The notes under the pieces: model-generated
What the model saw: only the letters and a program-made list of their open reading frames with translations
Told to the model about the DNA's origin: nothing
The model's database searches: none
Part shown: positions 1-4,849 of the stretch, piece by piece
How positions within the stretch are numbered: the stretch's first letter is position 1
Layout: each line of letters opens with the position of its first letter
Source of the DNA: Thermoflexus hugenholtzii JAD2
Lineage (GTDB): Bacteria; Chloroflexota; Dehalococcoidia; UBA2979
Length of the DNA stretch: 6,042 nt
Direction: 5' to 3'
NCBI GenBank assembly: GCA_945889565.1
Contig: CAMDBZ010000111.1
Location: forward strand, 1-6,042
Made by a program: the position numbers and the translations under genes

Positions 1-250
1 CCGCCGGGTCGCGATACCAGAGGTCGTTGATGAGCGTGAAGGGCTGCTGGTCCGCCGGCACGTCGGCCTCGGGGAAGATCGCGCTGACCGGGCACGCCGG
101 CTGGCACGCCCCGCAGTCGATGCACTCGGCGGGGTTGATGTAGAGGATGCGGTCCGCGTCGCCGTCGAAGTGGATGCAGTCGACCGGGCACACCTCCACG
201 CAGGACTGGTCCTTCGTGTCGATGCACGGGTTCGTGATCACGAACGTCAC
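1..250 (-). CDS. 7Fe (3Fe-4S/4Fe-4S) ferredoxin, FdxA-type, C-terminus cut by window edge
   Basis: A small cytoplasmic electron carrier; 83 codons are visible, and the usual family length is about 105-110. I translated the minus strand by hand. It reads MTFVITNPCIDTKDQSC at the N-terminus, followed by CPVDC and later CIDCGACQPACP. By analogy with Azotobacter ferredoxin I, Cys9, Cys17 and Cys53 should hold the 3Fe-4S cluster and Cys21, Cys43, Cys46 and Cys49 the 4Fe-4S cluster. Cys25 would be the non-ligand Cys. The other position that is often a free Cys in this family is Thr12 here. The start is the GTG at 248-250: it follows a strong Shine-Dalgarno region, and an in-frame TGA at 260-262 rules out any start further upstream. 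It lies about 100 bp downstream of the flavoprotein gene on the same strand. Whether it serves that enzyme or is a general ferredoxin cannot be decided. The fold assignment is very secure; the partner is unknown. Confidence 0.95.
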   Translation of the reverse strand, partial: MTFVITNPCIDTKDQSCVEVCPVDCIHFDGDADRILYINPAECIDCGACQPACPVSAIFPEADVPADQQPFTLINDLWYRDPA

Positions 251-257
251 AGCGCTA

Positions 258-269
258 CCTCACCCTCCC
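258..269 (-). promoter_or_regulatory. Ribosome binding site of the ferredoxin gene
   Basis: On the minus strand this reads GGGAGGGTGAGG. The GAGG core ends 7 bases before the GTG start codon. The strong match, together with the in-frame stop inside it, supports the GTG as the true start. Confidence 0.7.
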
Positions 270-295
270 GCTGGCCTTGATCCACCTGACCCGGA

Positions 296-325
296 AGCAT
301 AACGGCGCGGGCGCGCACGTGGCAG
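296..325 (-). promoter_or_regulatory. Candidate sigma70-type promoter for the ferredoxin gene
   Basis: Minus strand: CTGCCA (320-325, 4/6 to TTGACA), an 18-base spacer, then TATGCT (296-301, 4/6 to TATAAT). It would give a leader of about 40 bases. This is the most AT-rich spot of the 102-bp gap (251-352) between the flavoprotein stop and the ferredoxin start. It suggests the ferredoxin could be transcribed independently of the flavoprotein. The gap holds no other recognisable element, and I saw no hairpin with a U-tract. This is a pattern match only. Confidence 0.35.
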
Positions 326-352
326 CCCTGCCGGCCGCCTCCCGCCCGATGG

Positions 353-1531
353 CTAGAAGAACGGGAACTGCGCGGCCAGGCCGAGCTCCACCCGGCCGGC
401 CGCCTCGTAGGTGAGCGGCCCCACCATCACGTGCGTCGCCGCCGCCCGGACGTCGCGCAGCCGCCGCTCGAGCGCGTTCTGCGTGAAGATCGCCGCCGTG
501 CCCACGGCCCCGCAGGCGAGGTCGACGGCGCGCACGCTCGTCGTCGCGGCGTGGCTGGTCGCGAGGCGCGTGCGTGCGCGGAGCAGCGCGGGGTCCGCCT
601 CGCCGGCCTCGAGCGCGGCCCAGAGCGCGCCGACCGCGGCGTACAGGTATGCGCGCGCGGACTCGACGAGCGCGGTGGCCTCCGCGATCTGCGCCTGCAC
701 GCGCGGCTGCTCGCGCATGGGGTTGGGCGAGCCGTAGCCGGACTTCGCCGCGACGATCGCGCGCGCCTCGTCGACGGCGCCACGCGCGATGCCGAGCGCG
801 TGGCTGCCGTGGTTCGCGAAGACGAGCGCGGGCGCGCGGTACAGCGCCCACGGGTGCTGCGGCGGCGACACGAGCACCTGGAAGCCGCGCGCCGCCGGCA
901 CGAACGCGCCGTCGATGCTGAAGTCGTGGCTCGCCGTGCCGCGCAGCCCGCTGGTGTGCCAGGTGTCGTGCACGGTCACCTCGGCGCGCGGCACGAACAC
1001 CATGCGAGTCACCTGCTCGCCGGCCGCGTCCAGGCGCGCCGTCTCGCCGTCGTACACCACGCACTCGGCCGCAAACCACGTCGCGTGGCTGCTGCCGCTG
1101 GCGAACGGCCAGCGCCCCGATACGCGATAGCCCGGCTCGGGCCGCTCCGCCCACACGGCGCGACCGATCGGGCGCGCAGTGCCCGCGACGATGCCGCCGT
1201 CGCCCCAGATTGCGCGCACATCGTCGGCGCCGAGGAAGCCCGCGAACGCGAGGTTCTGCTGCGCGATCATCACGCACCAGCCCGCCGCGCCGTCCGCCCA
1301 CGCGATCTCCTCGACGACGCGCGCCGCGGTCACCGGGTCGGCCTGCTGCCCGCCGAACTCGCGCGGGAGCAGCATGCGGAAGAAGCCGGCGTCGCGAAAC
1401 GCCTGCACGAGCTCCGGCGAGAGCCGCCGCTCGCGGTCGATCTCCGGCGCGAGCTGCTGCACGCGCGGCTGGAGCGCGCGGGCGGCCGCGAGCAACGCCT
1501 CGGCGGCAGCTGTCGGCGTGTCCGCGACCAT
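353..1531 (-). CDS. Acyl-CoA dehydrogenase-family flavoprotein, monooxygenase-like (HsaA/DszC/HpaB-type fold)
   Basis: This is a 392-residue protein of normal family length. The N-terminal helical domain (about 10-115) contains RDAGFFRMLLPREFGG, the typical acyl-CoA dehydrogenase N-terminal motif. The central beta domain has SGRWPFASGSSHATWF (138-153) and DTWHTSGLRGTASHDF (189-204), the flavin-domain signatures. The C-terminal helical domain (about 235-392) resembles the type 2 C-terminal domain (Acyl-CoA_dh_2), with THVMVGPLTYEAAGR at 366-380. The EGT-type catalytic Glu loop of true acyl-CoA dehydrogenases is not visible. This pattern is typical of two-component FMNH2/FADH2-dependent monooxygenases such as HsaA, DszC and the p-hydroxyphenylacetate hydroxylase oxygenase. 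Ser145, Ser147 and His367 are candidate active-site residues by analogy. Such enzymes hydroxylate aromatic or related substrates using reduced flavin from a separate reductase; no reductase gene is in the window. The gene is 65 bp downstream of the DinB-like gene. Family is certain; oxygenase versus dehydrogenase activity is likely but unproven, and the substrate is unknown. Confidence 0.9.
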   Translation of the reverse strand: MVADTPTAAAEALLAAARALQPRVQQLAPEIDRERRLSPELVQAFRDAGFFRMLLPREFGGQQADPVTAARVVEEIAWADGAAGWCVMIAQQNLAFAGFLGADDVRAIWGDGGIVAGTARPIGRAVWAERPEPGYRVSGRWPFASGSSHATWFAAECVVYDGETARLDAAGEQVTRMVFVPRAEVTVHDTWHTSGLRGTASHDFSIDGAFVPAARGFQVLVSPPQHPWALYRAPALVFANHGSHALGIARGAVDEARAIVAAKSGYGSPNPMREQPRVQAQIAEATALVESARAYLYAAVGALWAALEAGEADPALLRARTRLATSHAATTSVRAVDLACGAVGTAAIFTQNALERRLRDVRAAATHVMVGPLTYEAAGRVELGLAAQFPFF

Positions 1532-1535
1532 CGCG

Positions 1536-1543
1536 ACCTCCTC
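1536..1543 (-). promoter_or_regulatory. Ribosome binding site of the flavoprotein gene
   Basis: Minus strand GAGGAGGT, four bases before the ATG at 1529-1531. It is nearly a perfect anti-16S match, the strongest in the window, and it fixes the start codon. It predicts efficient translation. Confidence 0.8.
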
Positions 1544-1581
1544 GCGTCGAACGCCTGTCCCCCGACAACCCGTCGCGCCAG

Positions 1582-1590
1582 ACGATACGC
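1582..1590 (-). promoter_or_regulatory. Possible -10 element upstream of the flavoprotein gene
   Basis: Minus strand GCGTATCGT, where TATCGT resembles a -10 box. The same nine bases occur at 2063-2071 upstream of the DinB-like gene, on the same strand. This copy lies in the 65-bp gap after the DinB-like stop codon, about 50 bases before the flavoprotein ATG. I found no good -35 partner, so this is weak. The alternative is that the two genes share one transcript. Confidence 0.2.
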
Positions 1591-1596
1591 GACTCG

Positions 1597-2034
1597 CTAG
1601 CGCTGCTCCACGCCCGCGAGCTGGCGCGCGTGCTCGCGCAGGTGGCCGGCCGCGCCTCGCAACACGTCACCGACCTCGACGCCGAGCTCCGTCTCGAGGA
1701 TCAGCTGTTCCGCGGCCAGCGCCGCGAGCACGGCGTCGAAGCGCGCGCCCGCCTGCTCGCAGGCGCCGAGCGCGGCCGCCGCCGACGGCAGCACCGCCGT
1801 CACGCGCTCCGGCGCCGCCACGCCGATGGTCCGCGCGACGATGCCCGCGTACCCCCTGTCCGCCTCGATCGCGTTCTCCGCGTCCTGGCGCGGCGTCCAC
1901 CCCTCGCCCTCGTCGGGCCGCGGCCGGCGCGAGCGCTCCCAGCTGCCCCCCGCGAGCTCGATCGCCTCGCGCAGGCCGCTGCGCGCCCGGCGCAGCCGCT
2001 CGACCAGCGCCTCGAGGCTTTCGTCCGCCGCCAT
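1597..2034 (-). CDS. DinB-like four-helix protein, putative metal-binding, function unknown
   Basis: This is a 145-residue, almost all-helical protein. Three features match the DinB/YfiT-like superfamily: GWTPRQDAENAIEADRGY (45-62), where the family usually has W-[ST]-x-R-x-x-x-x-H; a middle helix rich in Ala and Leu; and a final helix GDVLRGAAGHLREHARQL with an H-x3-H pair (His131, His135). The family normally binds a metal through three His. Here the first His appears replaced by Asn54, leaving two. Members include bacillithiol- or mycothiol-dependent transferases and many of unknown role. I chose the ATG at 2032-2034 because GGAGGG lies four bases upstream of it. A GTG at 2062-2064 would add ten residues but has only a weak ribosome site. 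The gene heads the leftward group and diverges from the permease. Its role next to the flavoprotein is unknown. Confidence 0.75.
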   Translation of the reverse strand: MAADESLEALVERLRRARSGLREAIELAGGSWERSRRPRPDEGEGWTPRQDAENAIEADRGYAGIVARTIGVAAPERVTAVLPSAAAALGACEQAGARFDAVLAALAAEQLILETELGVEVGDVLRGAAGHLREHARQLAGVEQR

Positions 2035-2038
2035 CGCG

Positions 2039-2044
2039 CCCTCC
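2039..2044 (-). promoter_or_regulatory. Ribosome binding site that decides the DinB-like gene start
   Basis: Minus strand GGAGGG, four bases before the ATG at 2032-2034. The alternative upstream GTG (2062-2064) is preceded only by a G-run with little anti-16S match. The predicted protein is therefore 145 rather than 155 residues. Confidence 0.6.
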
Positions 2045-2062
2045 AGCTCGCGTGTCGCTGGC

Positions 2063-2071
2063 ACGATACGC
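2063..2071 (-). promoter_or_regulatory. Possible -10 element of the DinB-like gene
   Basis: Minus strand GCGTATCGT, identical to 1582-1590. If TATCGT is the -10 box, transcription would start near 2056, giving a leader of about 20 bases to the ATG at 2034. That would place the upstream GTG (2062-2064) outside the message. There is no convincing -35 box. Confidence 0.25.
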
Positions 2072-2113
2072 CCCGCGCAGCGCGGCAGGACGTGCAGGCA
2101 GTGTGGTGGCGAG

Positions 2114-2132
2114 CGCGCGGCCGCACCGCGCG
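2114..2132. repeat. Inverted repeat in the divergent intergenic region
   Basis: CGCGCGG, five bases, then CCGCGCG: a perfect 7-bp inverted repeat. It is followed by an overlapping palindrome CGCGG-AG-CCGCG at 2129-2140. It sits near the middle of the 190-bp gap between the divergent DinB-like and permease genes, where an operator could control both directions. The sequence is simple G/C alternation in a GC-rich genome, so chance is a serious alternative. Confidence 0.25.
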
Positions 2133-2164
2133 GAGCCGCGCCACCGCGCCGGCTGCCGACCGGC

Positions 2165-2170
2165 TAGGAT
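2165..2170 (+). promoter_or_regulatory. Possible -10 element of the permease gene
   Basis: TAGGAT in an otherwise GC-only stretch, about 55 bases before the permease ATG at 2225. A short direct repeat, CCGGCT at 2149-2154 and 2160-2165, sits 11 bases apart immediately before it. No clear -35 box is seen at the expected distance. The permease also lacks a strong ribosome site; only AGCGAG at 2215-2220 precedes the ATG. Confidence 0.2.
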
Positions 2171-2224
2171 GGGCGCTCGCCGCCGACAGCCACGCCGAGC
2201 TGGCGCCGCGAGAAAGCGAGACCC

Positions 2225-3547
2225 ATGGCCGAGATCGCCGCGCCCGCGCGCACGCGCGGCATCTACTACGGCTGGTGGATGGTGGGCGGCGCGGTGATCG
2301 CGCAGTTCGTCGCGGTCGGCGCGACGCAGCAGGTCGCGGGGGTGTTCCTGCGCCCGATGACGCAGGACCTGGGCTGGAGCATCGCGCAGTTCGCGCTGGC
2401 GGGCTCGCTCGCCTTCGCGGTCACGGGCATGGCGGGCTTCGTCGTGGGGCCGTTCATCGACCGCTACGGGCCGAGGCCGCTGATGCTCGGCGGTGGCGTG
2501 GTCTACGGCGCAGCGCTGATCGCGGCGTCGCAGATCACCGCGCCGTGGCAGTTCATCGCGCTACAGATGCTCGCGGGCGGGGCGGGCAACTCGCTGACGG
2601 GGCCGCTCGTCGTCAACACCGCGCTGTCGAAGTGGTTCGTGCTGAAGCGCGGCTGGGCGATCGCGCTCGGCTCCACGGGCATCGGGGCGGCCGGCCTGAT
2701 CGTGCCGCTGACGATGATCCGCGTGGTCGACTCCGTCGGCTGGCGCGACGCGTACATCGTGCTGGGCGTCGCCGTCTGGGCGCTGATCCTGCCGACTGCG
2801 CTGATCATGCGCCGCCAGCCGGAGGACTACGGCCTGCTCCCCGACGGCCGCCAGCGCGCGGACGAGGGTACGGTGCAGGGCCGCGCGGACCTCGCCGCCG
2901 TGCAGGCCGACTACGACAACTCGTACACCCGCGCCGAGGCCGTGCGTACTCCCGCGGTGTGGCTGATCACCTTCGGCATGGCGTTCTTCGGGCTCGGCAT
3001 GACCGCCGTCCTGCTGCACGGCATCCCGTTCATGACCGACGCCGGCCTGACGCGTACGCAGGCGGCGGTCGGCATCGCCGTCGGCGGCGCGGGCAACCTG
3101 TTCTCGAAGTTCGCCTGGGGCTGGCTGCTCGCGCGGCTGCACGTGCGTGTGCTGTTCGCGTTTTGCTTCCTGCTCGCGGGCATCGGCGCCGCGCTGATGG
3201 TGCTGGCCGCCGAGGCCGGCCAGCAGTGGCTGATGTACGTCGCGTTCCTCATCTGGGGCGCGGGCTTCGGCGGCGGCATCCCGCTGTCCGAGTTCATCTG
3301 GGCGAAGTACTACGGCCGCCGCCACATCGGCGCGGTGCGCAGCGTGGGCGTGCCATTCGGGATCATCTTCGGCGCGTCCGGCGGGCTCATCGTCGCGCGC
3401 TACTACGACTCTGTGGGCGACTACACCGGCGCGTGGCTGGCGCTGATCAGCTGCTACGTGTTCGGTGCGGCGCTCATCGGCATCTCGCGCGAGCCGCCGC
3501 CGAAGCCGGTGCCGGCGTCCGCGGCCCCGCCCCCCGCCGCCCCCTGA
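2225..3547 (+). CDS. MFS permease, monocarboxylate/oxalate-formate antiporter-like
   Basis: This 440-residue inner-membrane protein has about twelve predicted hydrophobic segments, near 15-38, 54-75, 85-103, 109-130, 143-163, 176-195, 245-265, 277-298, 307-328, 334-355, 370-390 and 403-420. The cytoplasmic loop between halves spans 196-241. It opens with YYGWWMVGGA, common in the oxalate/formate antiporter and monocarboxylate branch of the major facilitator superfamily. MFS motif A is clear as GPFIDRYGPRPL (75-86). The loop RRQPEDYGLLPDG (197-209) is also characteristic of this branch. The C-terminus is a Pro/Ala-rich tail (424-440), probably cytoplasmic. Its stop is 96 bp before the first CoA-transferase gene on the same strand, which suggests import of a carboxylate that is then activated with CoA. 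The substrate cannot be read from the sequence. Family assignment is firm; the carboxylate specificity is inference. Confidence 0.93.
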   Translation: MAEIAAPARTRGIYYGWWMVGGAVIAQFVAVGATQQVAGVFLRPMTQDLGWSIAQFALAGSLAFAVTGMAGFVVGPFIDRYGPRPLMLGGGVVYGAALIAASQITAPWQFIALQMLAGGAGNSLTGPLVVNTALSKWFVLKRGWAIALGSTGIGAAGLIVPLTMIRVVDSVGWRDAYIVLGVAVWALILPTALIMRRQPEDYGLLPDGRQRADEGTVQGRADLAAVQADYDNSYTRAEAVRTPAVWLITFGMAFFGLGMTAVLLHGIPFMTDAGLTRTQAAVGIAVGGAGNLFSKFAWGWLLARLHVRVLFAFCFLLAGIGAALMVLAAEAGQQWLMYVAFLIWGAGFGGGIPLSEFIWAKYYGRRHIGAVRSVGVPFGIIFGASGGLIVARYYDSVGDYTGAWLALISCYVFGAALIGISREPPPKPVPASAAPPPAAP

Positions 3548-3568
3548 CGCCCCCCGGCGCCGCCCGCA

Positions 3569-3598
3569 CTGGCGCCACCTCGCAGCGCGCCGTATAAC
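3569..3598 (+). promoter_or_regulatory. Candidate promoter for the CoA-transferase pair
   Basis: CTGGCG (3569-3574, 3/6 to TTGACA), an 18-base spacer, then TATAAC (3593-3598, 5/6 to TATAAT). Transcription would begin near 3605, leaving a leader of about 40 bases before the ATG at 3644. The -10 box lies in the loop of the inverted repeat at 3581-3612. The -35 is poor, so activation or an alternative sigma factor is possible. Confidence 0.4.
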
Positions 3599-3612
3599 CG
3601 TCGCGCGCTGCG
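3581..3612. repeat. Perfect 10-bp inverted repeat flanking a -10-like box; candidate operator
   Basis: CGCAGCGCGC (3581-3590), a 12-base centre containing TATAAC, then GCGCGCTGCG (3603-3612). The arms match at all ten positions, and their centres are 22 bp apart, about two helical turns. A dimeric repressor bound here would cover the -10 box. As RNA from the permease gene it would form a very stable hairpin with a 12-base loop. There is no U-tract after it (CCGCGACG follows), so it is not a standard intrinsic terminator, though it could protect the 3' end of the permease message. Confidence 0.5.
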
Positions 3613-3629
3613 CCGCGACGCACGACCCC

Positions 3630-3636
3630 GAAAGGA
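3630..3636 (+). promoter_or_regulatory. Ribosome binding site of the first CoA-transferase gene
   Basis: GAAAGGA, with AAGGA ending seven bases before the ATG at 3644. It is a good match at normal spacing and confirms this start over any internal one. Confidence 0.65.
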
Positions 3637-3643
3637 CCCGCCG

Positions 3644-4849
3644 ATGCCCGGCCCGCTCGCGGGGATTCACGTCCTCGACCTCACCCAGGGCGTCGCCGGC
3701 CCGTACGCGACGAAGCTGTGCTCCGACTACGGCGCCGACGTGCTGAAGATCGAGCACCCGCAGCGCGGCGACGTCGCGCGGCGCTACGGCCCGTTCCCGG
3801 GCGACGAGCCGCACCCGGAGCGCTCCGGCATGTTCCTGGAGCTGAACACCGGCAAGCAGAGCGTCACGCTGGACCTGTCGACCGCGACCGGCCGCGGCAT
3901 CCTGCTGCGCCTCGCCGCCGAGGCCGAGCTGATCGTCGAAAGCTTCCGGCCGGGCACGCTCGAGCGGCTGGGCATCGGACCCGAGGTGCTGCGCGAGGCG
4001 AACCCGCGCGCGGCGCTCGTGCGCATCTCCAACTTCGGGCAGACCGGTCCGTACCGCGACTTCAGCGCTGACGACATGCTGCTGTACGCAATGGGCGGCG
4101 TGCTCTCGGTCACCGCCGTCGAGGGCCGCGACCCCGTGAAGATCGGGCTGTACGCGCCGCTGTTCCTGGCGGGCGCGATCGCATCGGCGTTCATGATGGG
4201 CGCGCTCATGAGTGCGCGGCGCACCGGGCGCGGCGAGTGCGCGGACCTCTCACTGCACGAGGCGCTGGCCGCCTCGATGGACCGCGGGGGCACGAACCTC
4301 GTCGCGTACCAGTACTCGGGGGCGTTCTTCTTCACGGCGCAGCAGCCCTCGCGCACGACGGCGCTGCCGGCGGGCGTGTTCCCGTGCCAGGACGGCTACA
4401 TCGCGATCACGGCGGGGCCGAACTGGTGGGATCGCTTCTGCCGCACCATCGATCGGCCGGACCTCATCGACGATCCCGCGTGGGTGTCGCGGCTGTACGA
4501 GATCGACTTCGCGCCGGAGGTCGACGCGCTGTTCTACCCGTGGCTGTTCAGCCACACCAAGCAGCAGGCGATGGAGAAGGGCCAGGCCGAGGGCCTGCCG
4601 GTGGCCGCGATCAACCGCGCCGACGACGTGCTGAACGACCCGCACCTGCGCGCGCGCGGCTTCTGGAGCGAGCTGCCGCACCCGCTCGGCGGCACGACGG
4701 TGCTGCCGGGCTTGCCCGTGCGCATGCACGGCACGCCCGGCGCCGTGCGTCGCGCGCCGCTGCTCGGCGAGCACACCGCGAGCGTGCTTGCGACGCTCGG
4801 CTACGGCGCCGAAGACCTGCCTCGGCTGCGCGCGAACGGAGTGATCTAG
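3644..4849 (+). CDS. CaiB/BaiF family (type III) CoA-transferase homologue lacking the catalytic Asp
   Basis: This is a complete 401-residue protein of normal family length. The N-terminal GIHVLDLTQGVAGPYATKL and DYGADVLKIEHPQRGD (7-43) are diagnostic of family III CoA-transferases. They are followed by LNTGKQSVTLDL (67-78), ESFRPGTLERLGIG (99-112), ISNFGQTGPY (128-137) and RRTGRGECADLSLHEAL (192-208). The C-terminal part returns to the large domain with RAPLLGEHTASVLATLGY (370-387). The family moves CoA between acids through an Asp acyl-anhydride, with Asp in a D-x3-G motif. Here the matching stretch reads APLFLAG (171-177), with Leu173 at the Asp position and no acidic residue within several positions. 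It may be a non-catalytic subunit, a divergent subfamily, or use another nucleophile. Its stop codon overlaps the next CoA-transferase start by one base (TAGTG), so the two are probably translated together. Family is certain, activity uncertain. Confidence 0.93.
   Translation: MPGPLAGIHVLDLTQGVAGPYATKLCSDYGADVLKIEHPQRGDVARRYGPFPGDEPHPERSGMFLELNTGKQSVTLDLSTATGRGILLRLAAEAELIVESFRPGTLERLGIGPEVLREANPRAALVRISNFGQTGPYRDFSADDMLLYAMGGVLSVTAVEGRDPVKIGLYAPLFLAGAIASAFMMGALMSARRTGRGECADLSLHEALAASMDRGGTNLVAYQYSGAFFFTAQQPSRTTALPAGVFPCQDGYIAITAGPNWWDRFCRTIDRPDLIDDPAWVSRLYEIDFAPEVDALFYPWLFSHTKQQAMEKGQAEGLPVAAINRADDVLNDPHLRARGFWSELPHPLGGTTVLPGLPVRMHGTPGAVRRAPLLGEHTASVLATLGYGAEDLPRLRANGVI
4838..4841 (+). promoter_or_regulatory. 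Ribosome binding site of the second CoA-transferase gene
   Basis: GGAG, seven bases before the GTG at 4849-4851 and inside the end of the upstream reading frame. Together with the one-base stop/start overlap it supports translational coupling and this GTG as the start. Confidence 0.55.

Noticed and set aside
321..332. GGCAG-CC-CTGCC palindrome between the flavoprotein and ferredoxin genes, considered as a terminator
   Set aside because: The two-base loop is too small for a stable hairpin and no U-tract follows on either strand.
431..1600. Plus-strand open frame of 389 codons opposite the flavoprotein
   Set aside because: Antisense shadow of a well-supported gene; repetitive Arg/Ala composition, no domain and no ribosome site.
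1210..3597. Long plus-strand open frame of 795 codons
   Set aside because: It runs antisense to the flavoprotein and DinB-like genes and then out of frame through the permease. The translation is Arg/Ala/Pro-rich with no domain, as expected from stop-poor GC-rich DNA.
2561..3814. Minus-strand open frame of 417 codons opposite the permease
   Set aside because: It is antisense to a clear MFS permease and has a low-complexity Arg/Ala/His-rich translation with no recognisable motif.
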